Positions 45,389 to 56,874 of a DNA stretch of 64,000 nt are shown one piece after another. The stretch comes from Hyaloscypha bicolor E (lineage: Eukaryota > Ascomycota > Leotiomycetes > Helotiales > Hyaloscyphaceae). The position numbers and the translations under genes were made by a program. The notes under the pieces were generated by a model, which saw nothing but the letters and a program-made list of their open reading frames with translations, had not been told where the DNA came from and did no database searches. The stretch lies in NCBI RefSeq assembly GCF_002865645.1, contig NW_020194559.1, forward strand, positions 248,001 to 312,000. Direction: 5' to 3'. The stretch's first letter is position 1. Each line of letters starts with the position of its first letter.

Positions 45389-46948
45389 ATGGCCGAGAGA
45401 AGTCTGAGAAGAGCGGCAACTGCCCCCGTGGCAGGCCGCTTGATTATGACCCCTCCAGCCGCAACTCACACCCCAAATCATAGCCGTGCTAATAGAGCCT
45501 TCGGAATTCATAGGCGGCATATGGACCATATGATATCCGAAGTGAGGAATCGACATCTCTCAGCGCCGAACCTCTCGACCACCACCGACCATCAAAGCTC
45601 CACGGGATCCGAGGAGACTTTGACGCCTACTTCAAGTGACAGTCGTGAAGAAGCTCAAGGTACAATTTCATTTGATCGAACTGCTGACTTATTGGATTGG
45701 AGATTAATTTGAAAAAGGCTCGCCAGCGGAAGTGCCCGCTTCGGGATGGCGGGGTCTCGTCGGCAGACTCCTTGCTCACCCCCCTTTTCAAGCGAACACC
45801 AAACAGAATGCGGAAGCTGAGGAAAATGGAGGATATAGCAGAGTGAAACATAAAAAGCGTACGCTGATGCCTACTCCTTATCCACATCTCAATTGTATAC
45901 GCTGCTGACCCATTTGGTTCTAGTTGAAGACCATGTCGCTGGTACACCCCGCTTCGCAGCCCTACTCAATTCAAACGAAAGCTTTTGTATCTTCCGCAAA
46001 TTTGGAGATGAAGCCGCGCGTATCCTCTTAAGAAGGGAAATCGAATTGTGCCAACTTGCCACGAAACTCGACGAGCTCAACAAGACGGACTTCGAAGGTA
46101 GTTTGAAATACAGACTTACCACCTTCGACCATGATGAGAGTTGGGATCCGGCACAACAAGAACTGCTGGACAAGATTGAAGTCAAGTTAGATGCGTACTG
46201 TGAGCTCAACAAGTTCTTGCAGGGTTGACATGGAAAGCAATTAATTATACGTAGATGGCTTTCTGTTGAAGTATACCGATGTGAGAGCTTTACCAAAAGT
46301 GCCAATACGCTACCACAAGAGTGTTCATAATTGGGTATCTGGCAATGGTCCGCTTAACAAAGGAGAGGAGACTTTCCTAAATAATCGCGACGACTTCGTC
46401 ACAGCTAGACGGACACCCGAGACGAAGAACCTGATTGAAGATGTAGTAGAGGAATACGTCACCAAGAACCCTGGCTCTAGTCTAAATGTAGGCCCCGTCT
46501 GATGCAGCCATCACTGGTGTCGTGCCTCATTCCAGATCCGAACACTGACGCAGTTTCCAGGGTTTGCTAGGAGGCGAGGAAGAAAAAGAAACGCCAGACG
46601 GTCCCACAGTAGTCCATTTGTCAACGTTCCGGTTCGATATGCTTTCCAAACTCTCGGCAGCATTTCTTGCTGTTGGATTCGTCCTTGCACCAGTGTGTAT
46701 TCTGTTTCTTGCCAACCTTGGCCGGGAAAAAATGGCGGCAGTGATGGGGGTATTCGTTCTCGTGTTCCTTTTTGGTGCATCCTTAGTCGTAGATCTGACA
46801 GCCCAGGAGATATTTGTCTTCGTAGTTGGGTATGCAAGGGAAATCGAGCAAATGTGATCGTCGCTAACGTGGTAACAGGTATTGTGCGATACTTGTGACT
46901 CTCTTGTCAAATTTTCTCCAAGCGAACGCGTCCTCAAGCAGCACGTAG
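45389..46948 (+). CDS. DUF6594 membrane protein, array member 3
   Basis: Six exons: 45389-45659, 45718-45858, 45924-46199, 46255-46487, 46561-46829 and 46879-46948, together 1260 nt or 419 residues, intact. It starts MAERSLRRAATAPVAG, sharing RAATAP with member 4. The core reads LEDHVAGTPRFAALLNSNES, FCIFRKFGDEAARILLRREI, a predicted coiled helix and VHNWVSGNGPLNKGEETFL. Membrane helices (AAFLAVGFVLAPVCILFLA; AAVMGVFVLVFLFGASLVV) follow, then YCAILVTLLSNFLQA after the last intron. It is closer to member 4 than to 1 or 2, so the array has two sub-clades. Exons 5 and 6 are 269 and 70 nt, as in member 1. Confidence 0.86.
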
Positions 46949-47672
46949 TGAAGAGTGAAATCTGAGGGAAACTGCGTTGAGAGCAGTATAGAGGAGTCTC
47001 AGTGGATCGACTTGAGGAGGCTGAAAAGTTTATGCTTTGTTCTGGACGTAGTCGAAGGCTTGGAGGCAGGAAAAGTGGATTCACCGCTACTCTCGCTGGC
47101 TTCCATCTCATAGAAAAGAATATGAACATTTCTGGCAGATAAAGCCAGGCAATATTGGTGACACAAGAGAGCATATATCACCAGAATTAGAGCACATCTT
47201 GAAAAAAAAAATATGAAGTTGTGACGATGATGAAGGAGGACAGCTTTAGAGGGGGAGACCCCTAATGTAACAGGTGTGCCCGAACTCGGGAAGCGCCACC
47301 ACGCTAAACATTGCAGGGGATTCTCACCGTCTCAAGATCCTATAACGGATGATAGGTTTTGAAAAAGGAGACCTAAAGACAGCTCTCAAATCCAATGGCG
47401 ACGTCCAGAGCCTTGAGCGAGCTCTTGTTGTCCAAATCGACCATCTTTGGGTCACGTGTCAAGCCCAAGATGCGTGACATAGTATGATTACATGGAACCA
47501 GTTCACGGAACAAGCTGATAATCCAAAAGACAACAAGTTACAGAAAAGGAGAAGTTTAAGTTTACTGGAGACTGTCTGTAGCAAGTATAATACAGCAGCA
47601 GATGACAGGAAGTTGCAAGATCAGACATCCATCATCCGTTCTCACTCACGGGTAGCACTGCGGCATTACCAA
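46949..47672. other. 3' flank of DUF6594 gene 3
   Basis: There is no gene. A minus-strand frame overlapping exon 5 and this flank is an antisense shadow. Confidence 0.5.
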
Positions 47673-48960
47673 TCATCCCTAGGCAGCCCATCCGTGCGAA
47701 GCTGCGGCTCTGTCATCCACCGATTCAAGGTTACCTGATCCATCAACCCAATAATCGGTCTATCTCGCCTCCCATACCAAGAAACGTTTAGCGCACCCGC
47801 TCTATCACCTGATGCATATGGATCCCCTTGCCTGCCGTAACTATATCTTCTTATTTTTTCTTTGCATTATAAAAAGATGGAGTTAATCCATAAACTGAAC
47901 TTCCTTTTATTTAGGAATCATAGCACTGTTCACTCATAACCCTGCTGCTATTGTGGGAGAATCTCAGATCTGGGGATGCGATTCACTGAATGAGGACATG
48001 AACGGAGAGAATATAAAAGGTAGTATTGAATAAAACACCCTCTATCTTTGTTACCAGGACATATTTATATCTCTTCTCCGCTTCAAAAAGCTATCAAGGA
48101 GACAAAGGGCGATTTCTTGTAGTGACTACCCCTTTTTGCTCTCGCGAGTTCCCTGGGATTGGTCCACTGGCGAACCGCTTGTAATCCGAGCCCCATCAGC
48201 CCCATGGACACTGCTGGCCCCTGAAATTTTAGCGACCTTCTCCCCTATTGCCCGGTGAGAGATAATAAGCCTTCAACCCCACAGCCCTGAAAATATCAAG
48301 TAATGTTCGAGTACTGCAACTGTTTTTTTCCTATATTTAATCGATTTCAGAATACTAAAACTGATCCGAAACTCGATATCTCTGTGTCTACTAGCTAGCA
48401 TCTTGCCAGCGCTTTATCAAACCTCATGAATGTTCATCCGGGAAAAGAGACGCTCAAAGAATAGAGGTCGTCGCTCCCAACCACAGGGCGCACTAGTTAC
48501 TTATTCAATGGATGAAGACTTCGTCTATTGTAGTTGGAATTCAAAAACTTAACCCCGTGATCTCCTTTTCAACCTTGTTCAGCGCCGAGCCAGGGAGCAT
48601 TTCGAAACTCAGCTGTCTCCGCTCCACTTCGTGCTTTGAACTTGAGGGAAAGTAGAAATTATGAGCGTGGCCTGAAGTTCAAGGAAAGGAATTCCTGAAC
48701 CGTCCGCAATACTTCCGCTCCGTCGATGTCTGACTTTGATCTTCTAACTGCCGAGGACCCCAAACCGACGCAGCAGCCATCCAGAATTGAAAGTCTTTAC
48801 CATCTTCTATCGTCATTTCTGCGGTCCACCGTAGGAAAGACTACTTCTCCATACTCCAAAGTATACAACAAAACGGCGCAGAACTTACGTGCTGCAAGAG
48901 GACGTAACGCCTTTCGCGCCGAAGACTCACTACAGTAAGGAGGTACTTCTGCTTTCAATC
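47673..48960 (+). repeat. duplicated 3' flank of DUF6594 gene 3 (partners at 30.7-31.9 and 55.88-55.96 kb)
   Basis: The first part (47,673-47,757; AGGCAGCCCATCC, GAAGCTGCGGCTCTGTCA, CAAGGTTACCTG) matches 55,876-55,963 at an offset of about 8.2 kb. The rest (from GTTTAGCGCACCCG at 47,786) matches 30,689-31,880 at an offset of about 17.1 kb. These offsets equal one and two array periods and show that DNA well outside the genes was duplicated. Confidence 0.78.
48726..48938 (+). CDS. possible 70-codon protein in the duplicated flank
   Basis: The frame starts MSDFDLLTAEDPKPTQQPSR and contains IESLYHLLSSFLRST. The duplicated partner near 31,600-31,800 aligns at DNA level but has shifts and a stop, so only this copy is open. 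The end of the frame (CACTACAGTAAGG) could be a splice donor leading to further exons at 49.0-49.4 kb. I could not build a convincing model. It may be a gene remnant. Confidence 0.25.
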   Translation: MSDFDLLTAEDPKPTQQPSRIESLYHLLSSFLRSTVGKTTSPYSKVYNKTAQNLRAARGRNAFRAEDSLQ

Positions 48961-51900
48961 CATCCCTGACTTCAGTATCAGTAACTCCCACCCAAAGAAA
49001 ATCTTCCGAATGTTCTTATGGTTTGGCGGGTTGTCTGGGATCGAAGCTTTCGGTTCCGTGGGTGGACTACCTAGTGGTCGGGCGTAAATTCGCTCTGACA
49101 AAGTCGGTGAAACCAGCCTTGCGTAGAGAGCTTCAGGGACGCAGCCATCTCGAGTCCTACCACCTATCTCTCTTTCCAATGAGAAAGTCCCCGTTTATAT
49201 ACTCTTTCGTGCTGATGCGGTATGCGAGCGTGTACAGATCCCTTCGATATTGGGAAGTGTTTGAAGGCTGGCGACGTTCTGCGACATCCACAACTCTACA
49301 AATCTCTCAACAAGTCTGGCTCCGTTATACTGTACTACACATGTGTAGCCTCAGCTGGGTGCAGTGGGATCGACTTCGCAGAGGCCGTGAGGGCACTTCG
49401 GGACTGCTTCGAAGATGGTAGAGATTCGTGAATTTGGAGGCATTCCGAGCGACGACGACGTCTTCGGTCAAGAAGCTGAGCAACACAGCGGAGGCAACTC
49501 CCGGGGTTATTTGACTAACTGGAAAGAGAGCAGTCAGCTATGGCAGACACGCAGCCATTCCAACAAGTGGAAATACTCTTCGGTGCGGCCGTGGTTCATT
49601 CCTCCTGCAGTTTGCGACCGGCCTGGATTCTGACGGAGTTCGTGTCTGCAACGTCAAGTTCAACAGACCTAAGACTCCAAGGTTCGACGTTGGCCTCCCG
49701 CTAATAATAAGGATTAAAGCGTGGCCAAAGTCTTTCACTAACACGGAGAAGGGGCGGCTTGGAGACTCTGAATGTCTGCTAGCTCGAATTTCGGAATTTC
49801 AAGCATCGGGAAATGTGGTAACAACATAAAGACAGAAGTAAGGAGTCAAAGATCGATATAGTGCAAGTCTAAGGGGGTTGGAATATCGTCCTTGTCAGCT
49901 TCGCTGACACTGCCGTGTTGAGGTCTTGGATTCGATGAGCTGAACTTCGGAAGGGGACAGAGTCGAGGACGACGGCAGCTCTGTGTTGTCGGGACCACAG
50001 TGTTAAGTCAGAATTGTCAGAGCTCGAATAACTGGGTCCGAACCCTGAAGACTCGGTGTCGAGGACTTGAGCGCATGGTCTAGCCTATATTCTTTGGGGA
50101 ACCGGACTCGTTGACAACCAAGATCAAGGCTCCCCCACAACAGCCCCTGAATCTAAAGCGACTACCGACTATGTTAGGGGCCTGTGTCAAATTCGACACG
50201 CCGATTATCCATGAGCCCACCACACCAACGAAAGCTTGTAGTAGCTCGCACCCATCATCATATCTCAACCGCACAGCTTTCCAGATTTCCAGCTTGGCAA
50301 CTCGTTCAACAATTTGCAACACAGCAAAGAACAATTCCCCTACGTCTTGGGACTGTCCTCTACATCGCAGATCTAAACGGATGCTGCAGTCGATGCGTTG
50401 CGGAGGTTGGCTCTCCAAGTTGAGGGGTTCCCTTCGAGCCGCAGCAACTTCACCGATTGGAAAAGCCGCTAATGTGTTGGACGACTGCCATGCAGTCCTT
50501 ATTGCTGCCCAACCTCAGAATAGTGTAAGTGAAAAATCACCTAATCTTCTGATATCATCCATGAGAAGTGGAGGTGCGCTCACGCTGTTCATAGGATACC
50601 TTCCGCCTTCCTTGGTGAGAAGTTATCCTGGTGGTCCCAAACCAAACCACGTGCATGTGCAAAAACAGCCCCTGCCTGCAGTGGGTGCAGCCATGTTGTG
50701 CATGTTTAGAGGCGGGCTGCAGCTTAAATATTGGGGAACCCCCCGATCTCGCCGGGGGCTATGCGGAAATGTTCTTTTCAGCGATGAGCATGGTGAGATT
50801 GGGAAAGCGGCGCATGTCAGTCCGTCCCATCCCGCCGACATGTTCCTTCACTGTTCATCCCTGAAAGTGCTCACACAGATATATATCCCCTCTCTCGCCA
50901 CGGCAGCAACCTTTGCTTGCTCGTGCTATCGTTTCAATCGAAATTTGAGCTTCCTCTTATCTTCTTTGAATGTTCCACAAATTTGGACTCTTCTTCATCA
51001 CTAGGAGCTGTCGCTAGTGTTCTCCGCTGGAGGATTTGGCGACATGCCGGCCAATCAGCCAGTGCCACAGTGGGGGAAGTCCCTTTTTTATCACATATCA
51101 CCTTTTTACGCCTCGGGTAACCCTTTGAGAGAAATGCTGCATCTTGGGAACAGGAAAGCAAAGTTGTCTCCCCCACGCAATTCAAAGGATCTGAATGCGC
51201 TGACACCTCTTTTCTGACGATGTTATTTTGCGATTAAAATCCAATGGGAGGTACATAGGTACCAGTCGCGAGAAACGGAGAAAAGAAACGCATGATGGCA
51301 TCTAGGATGTCTTTATTCTATTTACTCTTCTTGAAATTGTGAAACATTGGACAGGATTATTAAACGCAGAATCATATGTGTGCGAATGAGAGTTCGGAAA
51401 TTGAAAGAAAAGAAACCGGCCCCGTGTTTAAATCGCAGTACCAAAGTCGCAGGGGTGATTGGATCATGAAAACGAGAGGTTCGGAGTCGTTATCTCTCGA
51501 CCTGCTTGAGTACGTCGCTGGCTAGCTACTAAGCTCTCGCAGACACTACTTCGCGCTCTCTCAAACGAGTCTACTTCAAGGGAAATTTTGCGGTTGAAAT
51601 GATCGATGGCGGGGTCCAAAGTTCACCTGTAGTCCTCAGCTCCAATCGCTTCGATCCTGGTGCTAATCCTCTCCAGCACATCTAGAGCCTGCCCGCTAAG
51701 TGCGGGTTTACCCTCTTTTGTGGTAATGATTAGGAGCAACGAAGGTTCAGAGGATAGAAACGAGTATATATGCAAGCTCGGCCCCCTGTCAGAGGCGTCC
51801 CGACCGGAGCTTCATGCCAATATCACGACCTGGATGGCAAGGTTGTCGGCCGGGAGACGGAGAGGGAGCCGAGTATCTGCGGCATGCTTTTCACACTCAA

Positions 51901-52748
51901 GCCGGGCGATACGCTTTCCCCCTTTCAGCACCATTATTTGGGCCGTGCGATATTACAGGCCTCTGGCATGTCATGCTGATCTTTACAGAGCCTCAAACTC
52001 GCCTGTGGCTGCTGGGAGTTGACTATTCTGGGATTGACTGGCTTTCGAGCCGATTCCCCAGATTTCTGTGGCTTCTGTGGCCTTCTGTGAAGCAGCACGT
52101 CACGAGAGAGGCCCATGGCAGTGAGGGGCTGTTGCATGGTCGTTTGCTGTCACGTTTGCGCAGCCTTGTTCTTCTAAATCAGCGGAGAACGATTCGCTGT
52201 GGGACCTATCATGATTGGCAGCGTGTCTGATACATGACATTGCAGGACTTCGATCTACTACTCGAAACATAGATTTCCGTCTCATTGATTGGTATTGGTG
52301 AGTGTCTGGGGTATGAGGGGCTCGTGTCTGACTCCACACAACGTGCTCGAGTTTGTGGTTTTCGCGTTGAAGCGTGTTGACCGCAATCAACGCCATCCTC
52401 TTCGACTATCTTCTGCTTGGTAAGAATCCAGACCGTCTTGATGTTGGAATAATGGCTGACAAGCTGCAGGAGGTGCGATCCTGGTGAAATTGGTAGGTAC
52501 GGCAGTCGGCATGCTCTAGTGTTCGCACTCTGTTGGACGGGGAAGAGCCAGGAGAAACGATATGGGATATGAAGCTGATGCAGCATAGCAGAAGTTTCCT
52601 GGATCTGCAGCATACCAACTTTCTGGGTCTGCTTCCATTGATCCTGCGCAATTGCTCTTATTTACATCCAAACGGCAGAGAAAACGCAGGAGAGACAAAA
52701 TTGTTCTACGGGCACGGCAGACTACCCGGCCGTGAATCTCGCACAACA
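48961..52748. other. 3.8 kb interval without recognisable genes
   Basis: Several frames of 60-300 codons occur, for example 50,111-51,004 (+), which is Thr/Ser/Pro-mixed without a domain. I see fragments that may belong to a decayed gene at 49.0-49.5 kb but cannot identify it. Confidence 0.4.
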
Positions 52749-52958
52749 ATGTGCGCAGGGCAGATTGATGAAGGCCCTGCCCCTCCTCCGCCTGTATGTA
52801 AACCATCTATAGACCCGCTTTGTACGTCCAAATTGACAACGAAAAAGTATCCGAACCACGAGAAGCCCCGCAAGAAGAGGCCCCCCAAAAAGCCAAAGCC
52901 CCCGAAAGATCCGCCAGAACAAGAAGGTCAAGGGGGACCGTCGCGACCGTCACGATAG
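52749..52958 (+). CDS. small Lys/Pro-rich ORF upstream of DUF6594 gene 4
   Basis: A 69-residue frame starts MCAGQIDEGPAPPPPVCKPS and ends in a strongly basic Lys/Pro region (PRKKRPPKKPKPPKDPP) and GGPSRPSR. It sits about 0.8-1.0 kb before DUF6594 gene 4, the same place the small basic gene occupies before gene 1. Sequence similarity to that gene is limited to composition, so common origin is a guess. Confidence 0.3.
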   Translation: MCAGQIDEGPAPPPPVCKPSIDPLCTSKLTTKKYPNHEKPRKKRPPKKPKPPKDPPEQEGQGGPSRPSR

Positions 52959-53336
52959 TTTCATAAGTGAAGAATTGGGCATGGGATCTACTTTTCCAGG
53001 GCTCTACCTCAAAGGGGCGGCGCGGAATCTCTTTTGTAGGAGTTGAGCTTGAGGATATATGATGGCACGGATCTTACAAAGGCGTTTTCTGGCAAATTTC
53101 TCTGGTTGATGTTTACGGACAGTTCATTTGGGATTATTAGCTTTGCAGTCGATATGGGATTTATTGTACTAAATGACTTCTATATATATAATAAGAATAA
53201 ATGTGTGCGATTTACGCCCAAGAAAAAGGAGTTATTGACCTCTTGAGATTCGAGCCTTGTCGCCCAGTGATGTGAGCGCATCGGAAAATGAGTGCAGCCG
53301 AGTAGTCTGGCCGTACTACAGTGGCTTCTTCCAAGG

Positions 53337-53343
53337 TATATAA
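53337..53343 (+). promoter_or_regulatory. TATA box of DUF6594 gene 4
   Basis: TATATAA in CCAAGGTATATAAGACC is 408 bp before the proposed ATG and aligns with the promoter of gene 3, 8.3 kb away. Confidence 0.7.
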
Positions 53344-53744
53344 GACCTCGCACGCTCCCACTAATTTAACGTACTCCTAAGTCCCTTTCCACCCAAAAAC
53401 CATCGAAAGTTACCCCCTACAGTCTCTTAAGTCCCCTTGGTAAACACATAATCGCCTTCCAAACACCACAAAATCCATAATTCAGCCTCGCAGAAAGTCG
53501 GTGATTCAATAATAGTTATCCAAAAGTGTCAAGCAGTTGATTTGTTCGTTTCTAAGACGGTCGAGAAAGGTGTGTGTGCTGATGCCAACTTGAATCCACC
53601 CATCCAACCTATCACCCTTTCGCCGTGAAACGTTGGGCCGAAGGCATCGACATAGTCAGGCCTCAGCCCCTTTATCTGTATACAAAGTAATCATCATTGC
53701 GATGGCCTCCTTTGCAAGTGCGAGGATATCTCTGTGTGCTCAGG

Positions 53745-55339
53745 ATGTCAGGACCAGAACTTACCAGGGCGGCGACCGCTCCTGTGACCCGCAGCTTCGC
53801 CCTCGCACCACCGCCGAAAGTTTATGCAAAAGATGATAATAGTGCTGAACGAGGCTCACACGTTGCCTGGCAGGATATGCAGAATCACGAGATCAGACAA
53901 CGCCAACGCCATGAACCGGTCGATAACGATGACAGCTCTGCCACAGTAGGGGAAGACCAGACGCCAACCTCAAGCGACGGCCGTGAGGAAATAGAAGGTA
54001 TTAATTCATTATTCGTGTACTCAACTGATCACTTTTGACTGGAGGTTAGAGGGAGCAGGTTACGCGCAGCCTAATGTGTTCACTGAATTCCGACAGCGTC
54101 TCGGCAAACTCAGGCGACAACCCCTTTCTGAGACGGGAAAAGAAGACTCAGTAGCCGCCCAACGAAAGGTTGAGTACGACAAGATTCGACCTCATATGCG
54201 TGCGTCCAGAAGTTATAGTTACTCCTCGGATCAGACTGCTGACGATATATTTTGCAGTCGAGAAGGATCATGTCGCAGGTCTGCCACGACTTGCGGCCTT
54301 GCAAGATAGTAACGATAGCTTTTGCATCTTCCGCAAATTTGGGCCAGTTGCTGCTCGAATTCTTATAGGAAAACAAATTGAGCTTGACCAACTTGTAACA
54401 AGGTTGAATGAACTCGACAACGAAGACATCGAAAATTCAGAGACGAGGTACCGACTCCATAGTACCGAATTCTATGACGGGTGTGATCCCGAGCAAAGGA
54501 ATCTAACGAAGGAAATTGAAGTCAAAATCAAAGACTACTGTTTGATCAATGATTTCTAATATTGCTTCTCCGGTTCTGTGCTGACGAGATTAGGGGATCT
54601 CCTCTTGAAGTACGCTGATGTTAGGAGTCTCAGCACCGTTAATCCCCGCCATCATCGAAGTGTGCACACATGGATGATAGACAATCGACCGCTGTTTGAA
54701 GGAGAAGATGCCTTTATCCTTTCAGTTGATGACTTTATCACGGCTCGAAGAGTGTCGGGCTACGGCCCACCGCATGGAAGTAGGCTTGCGGAAATGCTCG
54801 AGTCCTTCATCGCGCAGCAACCCCGATCAGGGCTCAGATTATGGCTCCATGTATGTTGATGCTCCTTCAGAACTCTCCTTGCTCCCGGGGGCCTTCGAGA
54901 AGCAAGCTAACAATCGTATCTAGCACTTACTCAATGGCAAAACTGGGCGTAGCCGGACGAACAATCCACAAGTCCATCACTATTCATCTTCGGGTCTTGA
55001 TATATTTGCAAAAATCGTTGCGTCGTCCGTCGCAGTCGGGATTCTTCTCGTCCCTGTATTCATTCTGTTTCTGTTCGACCTGAGCCGTGCGAAGATGGCT
55101 GCCATCGTTGGTTCTTTTGTCTTAGTGTTTATGGTCACTATGTCGGTCTTGGTTGACGTTACCCCGCATGACTTGTTCATAGGAATCGCTGCGTAAGATC
55201 GTGGTCGTTTCGCAGATGCTATCGAGAGCTAATCGTCCATAGTTACTCTGCGGTTCTTGTGGCTCTTCTGTCTAACCTGGCACAGGGAATGGGGCCTGGC
55301 AGCTCGTCACGATGGACTAACGCCACCGCAGGGCACTGA
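53745..55339 (+). CDS. DUF6594 membrane protein, array member 4
   Basis: Six exons: 53745-53997, 54050-54199, 54258-54539, 54594-54850, 54924-55192 and 55243-55339, together 1308 nt or 435 residues, intact. It starts MSGPELTRAATAPVTR. The core includes KDHVAGLPRLAALQDSNDSF, CIFRKFGPVAARILIGKQIE, LNELDNEDIENSETRYRL and VHTWMIDNRPLFEGEDAF. Membrane helices (VAVGILLVPVFILFLF; AAIVGSFVLVFMVTMSVLV) are followed by AAYSAVLVALLSNLAQG. Exon 5 is 269 nt, as in members 1 and 3. Intron 3 starts GTTTGA, a weak donor where member 3 has GTGAGC. The last exon is longer than in the others (97 versus 70 nt), adding a polar tail. Confidence 0.86.
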
Positions 55340-55875
55340 AAGGGCTCTATGGTGGGACCGACATGATTTGAGAAGGAGGTATGAAGTCGAGGAGTCCTAA
55401 AAGTTTGCTTTCTTGTTTGATGTGGCTGTATTTTGTGATTTTCAAGCCGAAGGAAGGATTACCTACCGCCGTTTAGGGGTTCTCTTCGCGTATGGATCTG
55501 ATTATTCGGAAAAGATGTAGCTCGGCGGCGGTGGTGTTGCTGTGCTGCGGAGTGTGAACAAAGTACGCATGCGTTTTTCGAGAATTGAGTTGTTTGGGGT
55601 CCTTGAATAAAGCCCAGAGTTTGAACGGTGAGGCTTTACTGCACAGAGCCCGACTCTCGCTCGGCACTGCAAGCCACATTCATCACGTGGATTCTAACCC
55701 TTTGGACCTTAGAGTTGATTGTCTTCTCCAATGACGGCCATTGATTGAAACAGAAGTTCTGCTTCTATGGCTATATCTCTATTTGATGTTATGTCTAGCG
55801 TTCTCAAAGACTTTCCCCTCCCCAGTTGATCGGGAAACATCACGTGTAATAGAGCCAGTCGAGCAACACTTCCCC

Positions 55876-55963
55876 TCATTCCCAAGGCAACCCATCTTAC
55901 CGAAGCTGTGGCTCTGTCACCCATCGCTCCAAGGTTACCTGTTCCGTTTATCTAACAATCGGT
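55876..55963 (+). repeat. duplicated 3' flank of DUF6594 gene 4 (partner at 47.67 kb)
   Basis: The block containing AAGGCAACCCATC, GAAGCTGTGGCTCTGTCAC and CAAGGTTACCTG aligns with 47,673-47,757. The remaining sequence from 55,340 to 56,080 shows no gene. Confidence 0.7.
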
Positions 55964-56079
55964 AGATTTTCCATCTCAGTCAACGCCCTCAACTCCTCAA
56001 TCAAAAACTTCACGTCCCTTAACTTAGCGATGAACTTTCCCAACCTTTCCCTACCTACCTATATCACCGCGCATGTTCA

Positions 56080-56874
56080 AAGCGAACTTCAGAATGCACG
56101 CAAAAATGGTTGGCTTGGAAAAGATAAGCTCCCTCGGTCGTTTCGAAATCGAGAGATCTTCCCCCGAATCTTGGAGGACCCTGACGAGCATGCATGGTGC
56201 CAGATTGAGTATATGGGATGGCGAGAGATTGGATGTTGCTGAGCTTCAGGTTTTGGCTTTTGATGGATTTGGGAGCCCAATTTATCCCACCTTCAGACAT
56301 GTCCTCGAAGGATATGATGTCGAGTGCTGGTTGGAAGGGTACACCAGGGTGGCTTTGCTTGGGGACTCTGAGTGATATCTCGCCCGAGGCTTTGATTACA
56401 CTGAATTGAGGCTGGTTTCCGGATCTTATACCCGATAGCGTAGAGTTAGAATTGAGAGGAGGATCTCGCTGGACAAAAACGGCAAGATATATGCGATGAT
56501 TGATTCTTGAATCTCCCGGCAGGTTGTGACTTGGCAGTAGACTGTCGTTGAAAGCAGAAGTCGTAGTATTTCGCATCAACATTTCGAGACTCGTTGCAAG
56601 TGTCGAATATCAGAGGGACGATTGAATCTTCGGGTGCGTCCTTGTCGAAAAATTGATTGGCGGTGGGAGCAATATCAGGATTCTCTCGGGTCAGGGTCAT
56701 CGACACTCGGATCAAGCGAGGTGGCGGAGATGGACCCACTGCTGTCGTCGATATCATTATTCGGATTTCGACAGGAAGCTTTGGGAATGAGTGGAATGCA
56801 GTCTATGGTGAAGAGGATGGCGGTTTGATGCCTTTTGTCGACCTCGTGTTGGATGCATGTGTTTGTTGATCCAT
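56080..56874 (-). pseudogene. 2EXR-domain gene relic
   Basis: On the minus strand the frame from the ATG at 56,874 reaches a TAG at 56,805-56,803. It then reads FHSFPKLPVEIRIMI (56,796 down), the hallmark start of the fungal 2EXR domain. It continues to IVPLIFDTCNESRNVDAKYY, the conserved cysteine/ESR region. The frame closes at 56,446. The next conserved blocks (RIYLAVF; DIISFEDMSE; LSNIQSLAIP) lie in another frame, so at least one frameshift exists between about 56,470 and 56,560. The TAG could come from CAG by a C-to-T change. The function of 2EXR proteins is unknown. No intron explains both breaks. Confidence 0.7.

Noticed and set aside
50111..51004. 297-codon plus-strand open frame
   Set aside because: There is no domain, it starts without a convincing ATG, and its composition does not resemble the confirmed genes in the window.
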